A DNA stretch of 13,238 bases from JBEVEP01 sp040512755. GTDB lineage: Bacteria > Pseudomonadota > Alphaproteobacteria > Rhizobiales > Rhizobiaceae. Where the stretch lies: NCBI GenBank assembly GCA_040512755.1, contig JBEVEP010000293.1, positions 1 to 13,238 of the forward strand, written 5' to 3'. Shown piece by piece: positions 6,377-13,238 of the stretch; position 1 is the stretch's first letter; every line of letters starts with the position of its first letter. The notes beneath the pieces are model-generated. The model did no database searches and was not told the DNA's origin. It saw only the letters and a program-made list of their open reading frames with translations. The position numbers were made by a program, and so were the translations under genes.

Positions 6377-7311
6377 GGCATTTCTTCGGCGGGCGGGACA
6401 ACCTCCAGCGCGGCAGCAAAGTCCCGATCTGAATAGTCCGCCACAGCCGTCCTGCTTTCGACTGCAAGCATTGCTGCTGCGACGCCCTTCCTCAAGGAGT
6501 GCCTAAGGGTTTGACCCTTCATCATGCCCGCTATCGTCACACCTGCCAGCGCGTCTCCGGCGCCGGTCACGTCTGCAACCAGTCGTGGCGAGGGCGGGGA
6601 GATTTGGAACATGCCGCTATGATCGAAGCCGATCACAGGCCGCGCCCCGGCAGTGATCACGCCTCCGGCCAATCCCATCTCCAACAACTTCGCCGCAATG
6701 TCATGGGCACTGCCTTCCGGCAGCGATGCCAGGCTCGCTGCCTCTCGAATATTCATGAACAGGCAGGAAACGCCATCCAACGTATCGACCAGGCGGGTCA
6801 CCTTAGCCGGCGATATAGCGATTGCGAAGAGCGGTTTGTCCGTCGCCAGCTCAATCACTTTGCGCAGAGCTGGTTCCGGAAGATTGGCGTCGCAAAGTAT
6901 GGCGCTGGCATTGGCGATTGCCGCGACGGCCTTGGAGCGGCCCACCTGCTTGGCGAAGGCAAACTCATAGAGATCCATGTCCGCCAGCCCGGCGATCAAC
7001 TCGCCCGAACTATCCAGGAGTGCCGTATAGCTCGGTGTCGAGCGGTCGAGGAAGACCGCCGAGAGGTCATCGATGCCTGCCCCCGCTATCGCCCGCTCGA
7101 CATTTTCCCCGGCTGAATCGCCGCCGCGAACCGACAGGAGGGAGGCCAGGACACCGTGCCGGATGGCATTGCGAAGAGCATTGAACACGCCGCCGCCGAC
7201 ATCCTCGCTGATCACGCCTGGATTGGACGCCCCCGGGACGTAAGGCCCGGAAATCCGGCCGCGCCGGTCGATATGCGCGCCGCCTATGGCCAGCAGGCGA
7301 TTGGAGGTCAT
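6373..7311 (-). CDS. psuK: Pseudouridine kinase (PfkB family)
   Basis: This PfkB/ribokinase-fold sugar or nucleoside kinase phosphorylates pseudouridine to pseudouridine 5'-phosphate with ATP, feeding PsuG directly downstream. Seen in the 312-residue product are an opening LLAIGGAHIDRRG strand-loop, the GGGVFNALRNAIRHG segment of the first PfkB signature, and the second signature DVTGAGDALAG, with D253 the catalytic base and G250-A-G as anion hole. The ATG at 7311 is chosen because the fold begins just after it. The frame extends to an ATG at 7362 and a TTG at 7371, which cannot be excluded, since none of the three has a strong ribosome binding site. Assignment as PsuK rather than another PfkB kinase rests largely on the ATGA overlap with psuG. 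It is divergent from recA. Confidence 0.9.
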   Translation of the reverse strand: MTSNRLLAIGGAHIDRRGRISGPYVPGASNPGVISEDVGGGVFNALRNAIRHGVLASLLSVRGGDSAGENVERAIAGAGIDDLSAVFLDRSTPSYTALLDSSGELIAGLADMDLYEFAFAKQVGRSKAVAAIANASAILCDANLPEPALRKVIELATDKPLFAIAISPAKVTRLVDTLDGVSCLFMNIREAASLASLPEGSAHDIAAKLLEMGLAGGVITAGARPVIGFDHSGMFQISPPSPRLVADVTGAGDALAGVTIAGMMKGQTLRHSLRKGVAAAMLAVESRTAVADYSDRDFAAALEVVPPAEEMP

Positions 7312-7458
7312 GAAGGCAGAGTTCCGGTCGTGTTCGGCAGGGACAATATGCGGCTGCCGCATTGTCTGCAATCAACAGCGAATCGACCAGAGCGGTAAGC
7401 CCTCGCCGGAGAATCGGTCGAGAACTGCCAAGCATGCCGATTGGCGGCGTCACTCCAC

Positions 7459-7505
7459 ACAAATACGAAACAAAATTGAAATAGCAAGCAAAAACAAAGG
7501 TTTGA
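7459..7505. promoter_or_regulatory. A-rich tract upstream of the recA promoter
   Basis: A run made mostly of A with scattered C, G and T lies just upstream of the recA -35 box, in an otherwise GC-rich window. It resembles an UP element or curved DNA that would raise recA promoter strength. On the opposite strand it could contribute to the psuK promoter, for which no convincing -35/-10 pair was found. Confidence 0.4.
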
Positions 7506-7511
7506 CACCTC

Positions 7512-7540
7512 TTGCCAAACCAGAACAAAACGGGTACATA
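7512..7540 (+). promoter_or_regulatory. recA promoter
   Basis: TTGCCA at 7512-7517 and TACATA at 7535-7540 form a -35/-10 pair with exactly 17 bases between them, ending 54 bases before the recA ATG. A perfect TTGACA at 7502-7507 is also present, but the -10 it would need (ACAAAA) is poor, so the first pair is preferred. The SOS-box-like element lies across this spacer and -10 region. Confidence 0.6.
7523..7537 (+). promoter_or_regulatory. LexA (SOS) box, GAAC-N7-GTAC
   Basis: GAAC at 7523-7526, seven bases, then GTAC at 7534-7537. This differs by one base from GAAC-N7-GAAC, the direct-repeat form of the alphaproteobacterial LexA site (GTTC-N7-GTTC on the other strand). It overlaps the -10 box, where a repressor would block RNA polymerase, so recA is very likely induced by DNA damage. 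The downstream half-site mismatch might weaken binding. Confidence 0.65.
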
Positions 7541-7594
7541 TTGAGCGAAGCACCGGATTGCCCGGCCTTATTGACGACCACGGGGTGATGTATC

Positions 7595-8680
<1,086 letters not shown>

Positions 8681-8707
8681 GCGCGCAGCCAACCTTCGCC
8701 AAACTTG

Positions 8708-8737
8708 AAAACCGCCGGCTAATGTCCGGCGGTTTTT
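8708..8737 (+). terminator. Intrinsic terminator of recA
   Basis: A GC-rich stem CCGCCGG (8712-8718) pairs with CCGGCGG (8726-8732) around a seven-base loop. It is flanked by AAAA on the left and TTTTT (8733-8737) on the right, extending the stem to 11 bp. This is a textbook Rho-independent terminator. The A run also makes it potentially active on the opposite strand, although no minus-strand gene needs it. Confidence 0.92.
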
Positions 8738-9011
8738 CATTGGGAGTTGTCTCGTAGCTCGATTCGGGCTCGGTTCTATAGCGGCGGCGCGAAGGCACCC
8801 ACCGCATTGCGCAAGTGGTTGCGCAAATTGAAATTGTTTTCGTCGATCCCCCAGCAGCTTTGCGGTGAGCAGCACTCAATAAAGGCGGTCACGGAGACGG
8901 CCATTCCGTTGCGAAGGATTGCTGTTTCTGGACAGGGCGGAAACCGAACGATAAAAGGCCTTGTCATTTTCCGTCTGCCGTCAGCGGCGGAGCTTTCACA
9001 AGGGCTGTCGC
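8738..9011. other. recA-alaS intergenic region without a convincing gene
   Basis: Together with the terminator, the gap between recA and alaS is 331 bases. I found no convincing protein or RNA gene in it and no clear -35/-10 pair for alaS, whose promoter must lie here. Its only distinctive element is the tandem TTGCGCAA palindrome at 8807-8826. ATAAAA at 8951-8956 could serve as a -10 box, but no acceptable -35 box stands in front of it. Confidence 0.6.
8807..8826. repeat. Tandem palindrome TTGCGCAA separated by GTGG
   Basis: Two identical 8-bp perfect palindromes, TTGCGCAA at 8807-8814 and 8819-8826, are separated by four bases. Because each copy is its own reverse complement, the two also form a perfect 8-bp hairpin with a GTGG loop. 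It lies 185 bases before the alaS ATG and 70 bases after the recA terminator. It could be a tandem operator for a dimeric regulator or an RNA hairpin in a long alaS leader. No regulator is identified. Confidence 0.6.
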
Positions 9012-11672
9012 ATGAGTGGCGTAAACGAAATCAGGTCGTCATTCCTGGATTATTTCAAGAAAAACGGCCACGAGATCGTCGCCTCGAGCCCGCTCGTGCC
9101 CCGTAACGACCCGACTCTGATGTTCGTGAATGCCGGTATGGTGCAGTTCAAGAACGTCTTTACCGGGCTGGAGCAGCGTCCTTATTCACGTGCGGCCACC
9201 TCACAGAAATGCGTTCGCGCGGGCGGCAAGCACAACGACCTCGACAATGTCGGCTATACGGCGCGCCATCACACGTTCTTCGAGATGCTCGGGAATTTCT
9301 CCTTCGGCGACTACTTCAAGGAGCGCGCGATCGAGCTTGCCTGGAACCTGATCACGAAGGAATTCGGTCTGGCGCGCGACCGGTTGCTGGTCACCGTCTA
9401 TCATACAGACGACGAGGCTGCCGGATATTGGAAGAAGATCGCTGGTCTTCCGGATGGAAGAATCATCCGAATTCCCACGAGTGACAATTTCTGGGCGATG
9501 GGCGATACCGGCCCATGCGGTCCGTGTTCTGAAATCTTTTATGACCACGGCGAAGGCATTCCAGGAGGGCCGCCCGGAAGCGCTGAGGAGGATGGCGACC
9601 GCTTCATCGAGATATGGAATCTCGTTTTCATGCAATTCGAGCAGGTTTCGAAGGAGGAGCGTATCGCGCTCCCTCGCCCGTCCATCGACACGGGGATGGG
9701 TCTCGAGCGCATCGCCGCGGTGCTGCAGGGCGTCCATGACAATTATGACATAGACCTCTTCAGAACGCTGATCCATGCTTCGGAAGAGGCCACTGGCGTC
9801 AAAGCGGAAGGAAAAAACCGCGCCAGCCACCGCGTCATTGCCGATCATCTTCGCGCGGCGAGCTTTCTTATTGCCGATGGGGTTCTGCCCTCAAATGAAG
9901 GGCGGGGCTATGTGCTTCGCCGCATCATGCGGCGCGCCATGCGGCATGCACAGCTCCTTGGTGCGCGCGAGCCGTTGATGTGGCGACTGGTCCCGGCGCT
10001 GGTCCGCGAGATGGGACAGGCCTATCCGGAGTTGGTTCGGGGCGAGGCGCTGATCACCGAAACGCTCAAGCTCGAAGAAACCCGCTTTCGCAAGACCCTT
10101 GCGCGCGGTCTCGGCCTGCTGTCGGAGGCGACCGACAGGATGGGCGACGGCGACCGGCTCGATGGCGAGACGGCATTTCGCCTTTACGACACGTTCGGTT
10201 TCCCGCTCGATCTTACTCAGGATGCCTTGCGTCAGCGCGGAATCTCCGTCGATCTCGATGGGTTCAATGCTGCGATGGAGCGGCAGAAGGCTGAGGCCCG
10301 GGCGAATTGGTCAGGCTCCGGCGACGCTGCTACGGAAACTATTTGGTTCACCGTCAAAGACCAGACCGGCGCCACCGAGTTCTTGGGCTATGACACCGAG
10401 AGCGCCGAAGGAATTATCCTGGCGCTTGTCAGGGATGGGGCGGTAGTCACAGAGGTCGCCGAGGGTGAGCCTGTCTCCATAGTTGTCAACCAGACACCTT
10501 TTTATGGAGAGTCGGGCGGGCAGGTCGGTGACACAGGGACGATGTCCGGTGAAGGTTTCACGATCGACATCACCGATACGCAGAAGAAGGGCGACGGACT
10601 TTTCGTCCATTCCGGACGCGTGGTGAAGGGCACGGCCAGGACAGGCGCAGCAGTAGAGATGAAAGTCGATCACGAGCGGCGTGCGCGCGTGCGGTCTAAT
10701 CATTCGGCAACCCACTTGCTGCATGAGGCACTTCGCGAGGTCCTGGGCACGCATGTGGCGCAGAAGGGGTCGTTGGTCGCGCCGGATCGGCTGCGCTTCG
10801 ACTTCTCTCACCCAAAGCCGATCTCTGCAGAGGAGCTCGACCGTGTCGAGACGATCGCTAACGAAATAATTGTCCAGAACCAGCCTGTTTCGACGAGGCT
10901 GCTGGCGGTTGACGACGCGATTGCCGAAGGCGCGATGGCGCTTTTTGGCGAAAAGTATGGCGACGAGGTGCGGGTTGTTTCGATGGGAATCGCGCTACGA
11001 GGCGACAAGGCTGGCAAGACCTACTCGGTCGAACTGTGCGGCGGCACGCATGTTGCCGCGACCGGCGACATCGGCATTGTCCGCCTGGTTTCGGAAGGTG
11101 CGGTGGCGTCCGGCGTACGCCGCATTGAGGCGTTGACCGGCGATGCCGCGCGCCGCCATCTTGATGAGCAGGAGCAGCGCCTGAAGGCGATTGCGTCCAC
11201 GCTTAAGGTCAGTGCCTCCGACGCACTGGCGCGCGTAGAGGCGCTTGTCGAGGAGCGCAAGAAGCTCGAGCGGGAACTGACCGATGCGCGCAAGAAGCTC
11301 GCCATGGGCGGCAGCGCTGGTGCGGGTAATGGTGCTTCGGCAGAAACCGTCGCCGGGGTAGGCTTCCTCGGCAAGGCCGTCACCGGCGTTGCGCCGAAGG
11401 ACCTGAAGTCACTGGCCGACGAGGGCAAGAAGTCGCTCGGATCCGGCGTTGTCGTGCTAGTCGGCGAGGTCGACGGCAAGGCGAGTGTGGTCGTCGGCGT
11501 GACCGAAGACCTCACCAAAAAGTTCAACGCGGTCGAACTTGTGCGCACAGCATCGGCCGCTCTCGGCGGTCAGGGCGGCGGTGGACGTCCCGATATGGCG
11601 CAAGCCGGTGGGCCGGATGCCAGCAAGGCGGCAGATGCGATCGCCGCAGTCAGAGCTGCGTTGGCAGGCTAG
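9012..11672 (+). CDS. alaS: Alanyl-tRNA synthetase
   Basis: This 886-residue class II synthetase attaches alanine to tRNA-Ala and edits mischarged Ser or Gly. Domains in order are as follows. The catalytic core comprises SSPLVPRNDPTLMFVNAGM, YTARHHTFFEMLGNFSFGDYF and the GDTGPCGPCSEIFYD segment. A helical tRNA-recognition part follows (HRVIADHLRAASFLIADG, RGYVLRRIMRRAMRH). The editing domain has zinc-site residues H564-S-A-T-H568 and C676-G-G-T-H680. A C-terminal coiled coil and oligomerisation domain (ALVEERKKLERELTDARKKL) is followed by the glycine-rich C-Ala part. The ATG at 9012 is chosen because the conserved MSGVNEIRSSFLDYF start follows it and AAGGG lies upstream; the frame is open from 8961. 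It is convergent with icd, with 48 bases between the stop codons. Confidence 0.98.
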   Translation: MSGVNEIRSSFLDYFKKNGHEIVASSPLVPRNDPTLMFVNAGMVQFKNVFTGLEQRPYSRAATSQKCVRAGGKHNDLDNVGYTARHHTFFEMLGNFSFGDYFKERAIELAWNLITKEFGLARDRLLVTVYHTDDEAAGYWKKIAGLPDGRIIRIPTSDNFWAMGDTGPCGPCSEIFYDHGEGIPGGPPGSAEEDGDRFIEIWNLVFMQFEQVSKEERIALPRPSIDTGMGLERIAAVLQGVHDNYDIDLFRTLIHASEEATGVKAEGKNRASHRVIADHLRAASFLIADGVLPSNEGRGYVLRRIMRRAMRHAQLLGAREPLMWRLVPALVREMGQAYPELVRGEALITETLKLEETRFRKTLARGLGLLSEATDRMGDGDRLDGETAFRLYDTFGFPLDLTQDALRQRGISVDLDGFNAAMERQKAEARANWSGSGDAATETIWFTVKDQTGATEFLGYDTESAEGIILALVRDGAVVTEVAEGEPVSIVVNQTPFYGESGGQVGDTGTMSGEGFTIDITDTQKKGDGLFVHSGRVVKGTARTGAAVEMKVDHERRARVRSNHSATHLLHEALREVLGTHVAQKGSLVAPDRLRFDFSHPKPISAEELDRVETIANEIIVQNQPVSTRLLAVDDAIAEGAMALFGEKYGDEVRVVSMGIALRGDKAGKTYSVELCGGTHVAATGDIGIVRLVSEGAVASGVRRIEALTGDAARRHLDEQEQRLKAIASTLKVSASDALARVEALVEERKKLERELTDARKKLAMGGSAGAGNGASAETVAGVGFLGKAVTGVAPKDLKSLADEGKKSLGSGVVVLVGEVDGKASVVVGVTEDLTKKFNAVELVRTASAALGGQGGGGRPDMAQAGGPDASKAADAIAAVRAALAG

Positions 11673-11673
11673 A

Positions 11674-11692
11674 GGGCGGCCTCGGGACGCCC
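11674..11692. terminator. Weak hairpin between convergent alaS and icd
   Basis: GGGCG (11674-11678) pairs with CGCCC (11688-11692) around a nine-base loop immediately after the alaS stop codon, followed by GTTATTTGG, which is only moderately T-rich. It is the best terminator candidate in the 48-base gap shared by alaS and icd. Confidence 0.35.
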
Positions 11693-11720
11693 GTTATTTG
11701 GTGTTGATGGCGTCTAGGCC

Positions 11721-12932
11721 TCAACTCATCGCCTTCTGCAAATTCTCGTCGATCTTGTCGAGAAAGCCGGTGGTGGAAAGCCAAGGTTGGTCGGGGCCGA
11801 TCAGCAGCGCAAGGTCCTTGGTCATATAGCCCGACTCGACGGTCTGAACGCAGACGCGCTCCATCGTATCGGCAAACTTCTTCAGTTCGGCATTGTCGTC
11901 GAGCTTGGCGCAGTGGGCCAGGCCGCGCGTCCAGGCGAAGATCGACGCAATCGAATTGGTCGAGGTCTCCTCGCCCTTCTGATGTTGGCGATAGTGACGA
12001 GTGACGGTACCGTGCGCCGCCTCTGCCTCGACCGTCCTGCCGTCCGGCGTCATCAGCACCGAGGTCATCAGGCCGAGCGAACCAAAGCCTTGAGCCACCG
12101 TGTCGGACTGCACGTCTCCGTCATAGTTCTTGCATGCCCAGACATAGCCACCCGACCACTTCAGGCTCGACGCCACCATGTCGTCGATCAGACGGTGCTC
12201 GTACCAGATCTTTTTCTCCTTGAAGGCGGCCTCGAATTCGGCCTCGTAGACCTCCTGGAAAATGTCCTTGAAGCGGCCGTCATAGGCCTTCAGGATGGTG
12301 TTCTTGGTCGACAGATAGACAGGATAATTGCGCAGCAGGCCATAGTTCAACGACGCGCGCGCAAATTCGCGGATTGATTCGTCGAGATTGTACATGGCCA
12401 TCGCGACGCCCGCGCCGGGCGCGTCGAACACCTCATGCTCAATGACCTGGCCGTCTTCGCCGACAAACTTGATCGTCAGCTTGCCCTTTCCGGGAAATTT
12501 GAAGTCGGTCGCGCGGTACTGATCGCCGAAGGCATGGCGGCCGACGATGATCGGCTTCGTCCAGCCCGGTACAAGCCGCGGCACGTTCTTGCAGATGATA
12601 GGCTCACGAAAAATAACCCCGCCGAGGATATTGCGGATCGTGCCGTTGGGCGACTTCCACATCTTCTTCAGGGAAAACTCCTCGACGCGCTGCTCGTCCG
12701 GCGTGATTGTCGCGCATTTGACGCCGACGCCGTATTTCTTGATAGCGTTGGCCGCATCGACGGTAACCTGGTCGTTTGTCTGGTCTCGATGCTCGATACC
12801 GAGATCGAAATATTTGAGGTCGATGTCGAGGTAGGGGTGGATCAGCTTTTCCTTGATGAACTGCCAGATAATGCGGGTCATCTCGTCGCCGTCGAGTTCG
12901 ACGACCGGGTTTGCCACCTTGATCTTCGCCAT
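11721..12932 (-). CDS. icd: NADP-dependent isocitrate dehydrogenase
   Basis: This 403-residue TCA-cycle enzyme oxidises isocitrate to 2-oxoglutarate and CO2, making NADPH. It is of the eukaryote-like (IDH1/2-type) subfamily usual in alphaproteobacteria, not the E. coli type. Visible are the substrate loop S94-P-N96-G-T-I-R100 with R109 and R132, catalytic Y139 (GDQYR) and K210 (STKNT), the metal-binding D271 and nearby acidic residues in NYDGDVQSD, and the NADP-specific HGTVTRHY segment with R313-H314. Length and ends match the family. The ATG at 12932 (MAKIKVANPVVELDGDE) has GAGG eight bases upstream; the frame extends to 13016, but the extra residues overlap the promoter. It is likely transcribed alone from the promoter at 12988-13016. 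Confidence 0.97.
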   Translation of the reverse strand: MAKIKVANPVVELDGDEMTRIIWQFIKEKLIHPYLDIDLKYFDLGIEHRDQTNDQVTVDAANAIKKYGVGVKCATITPDEQRVEEFSLKKMWKSPNGTIRNILGGVIFREPIICKNVPRLVPGWTKPIIVGRHAFGDQYRATDFKFPGKGKLTIKFVGEDGQVIEHEVFDAPGAGVAMAMYNLDESIREFARASLNYGLLRNYPVYLSTKNTILKAYDGRFKDIFQEVYEAEFEAAFKEKKIWYEHRLIDDMVASSLKWSGGYVWACKNYDGDVQSDTVAQGFGSLGLMTSVLMTPDGRTVEAEAAHGTVTRHYRQHQKGEETSTNSIASIFAWTRGLAHCAKLDDNAELKKFADTMERVCVQTVESGYMTKDLALLIGPDQPWLSTTGFLDKIDENLQKAMS

Positions 12933-12987
12933 GAGTATCGCCTCGTAAGTCGTGCGGGAGAGTGTGCCGGAAGCGGCGTTGCGACTG

Positions 12988-13016
12988 GCTATAGCAAAGC
13001 GGCCCTTGGCGCGCAA
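12988..13016 (-). promoter_or_regulatory. icd promoter
   Basis: On the minus strand, TTGCGC (13011-13016) and TATAGC (12988-12993) are separated by exactly 17 bases, a good sigma70-type pair for this group. Transcription would begin near 12981 and give a leader of about 50 bases before the icd ATG. This position also argues against the longer icd reading frame that starts at 13016. Confidence 0.6.
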
Positions 13017-13115
13017 ACATCAGTGCGGCTTGCGTGGAAGAACCTTGCTCCCGAGACGGCGGGCAACGCGCGGAATGAATGCGGCCTGGCCAATGCCGGC
13101 CGAACATGCCGAAAG

Positions 13116-13238
13116 CTATTTCTTGTCTGCCTTGTCTGATTTGGCCTTCTTGGCCTTGGGCGGCATCGGACCCACTTCGGCGGTCGCAAGTGCGATCCAC
13201 TCGCGTAGGCTCGTATCATCCAATTTGTCTTCGGCCAC
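13116..13238 (-). CDS. Unidentified protein, C-terminal part (5' end outside window)
   Basis: A minus-strand frame enters from the right edge and ends at a TAG (13116-13118), giving 40 visible residues. A short amphipathic helix, DTSLREWIALATAEV, is followed by PMPPKAKKAKSDKADKK, a lysine- and alanine-rich tail typical of disordered C termini in rhizobial cytoplasmic proteins. The helix-plus-basic-tail pattern vaguely recalls the ends of small TfoX- or YjbR-like proteins, but this is too little sequence to name it. A GTG falls exactly on the window edge; it is treated as an internal valine because nothing upstream is visible. The gene lies upstream of icd in the same direction, with 183 bases between. 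Confidence 0.6.
   Translation of the reverse strand: MAEDKLDDTSLREWIALATAEVGPMPPKAKKAKSDKADKK

Noticed and set aside
8776..8967. A 63-residue minus-strand reading frame between recA and alaS, starting MTRPFIVRF.
   Set aside because: Third codon positions are less G/C-rich than in neighbouring genes, no known domain is visible, and two of its L-R-N repeats come directly from the tandem TTGCGCAA palindrome. Conservation data would be needed to revive it.
11787..13139. Two long plus-strand frames (196 and 234 residues) antisense to icd.
   Set aside because: They are mirror readings of a strongly conserved icd gene; long antisense frames are common in GC-rich coding DNA, and no domain is recognisable.

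Overview
The window reads as chromosomal DNA of an alphaproteobacterium of the order Hyphomicrobiales (Rhizobiales), most like the Mesorhizobium/Phyllobacteriaceae group. The basis is the high G+C content with G/C-rich third codon positions, the order recA, alaS and convergent icd, an NADP-isocitrate dehydrogenase of the eukaryote-like type, and an alphaproteobacterial-type SOS box in the recA promoter. The genus assignment is an inference from gene content and order.

Left part (1-5425), a loose collection of accessory metabolic genes. The 3' end of an aldo/keto reductase gene enters from the left edge. It is convergent with a Rieske non-heme iron oxygenase gene whose residues point to a quaternary-amine substrate. 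Then, all on the plus strand, come a small secreted cysteine-containing protein, a GFA-family zinc protein, an 82-residue membrane protein with a good sigma70-type promoter, a Tas-like aldo/keto reductase, a stand-alone ParB-like domain protein and an SRPBCC (AHSA1-like) protein. Gaps of 80-260 bases separate most of these genes, so they look like single-gene units rather than one pathway.

Middle (5426-7311, minus strand): a two-gene operon joined by an ATGA overlap, psuK (pseudouridine kinase) and psuG (pseudouridine-5'-phosphate glycosidase). Together they break pseudouridine down to uracil and ribose 5-phosphate.

Right part (7595-13238), conserved housekeeping genes. recA has an SOS-box-like element lying inside its core promoter and a strong intrinsic terminator. 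A 331-base gap without a convincing gene follows and holds a striking tandem palindrome. Then come alaS (alanyl-tRNA synthetase), convergent icd (NADP-isocitrate dehydrogenase) with a recognisable promoter, and at the right edge the 3' end of a minus-strand gene that I could not identify.

I saw no rRNA, tRNA, CRISPR array, insertion sequence, transposase, integrase or toxin-antitoxin pair. I did not find a convincing undescribed multi-gene system. The points most worth following are the orphan Rieske oxygenase, the minimal ParB-like protein, the recA promoter architecture and the tandem palindrome between recA and alaS.
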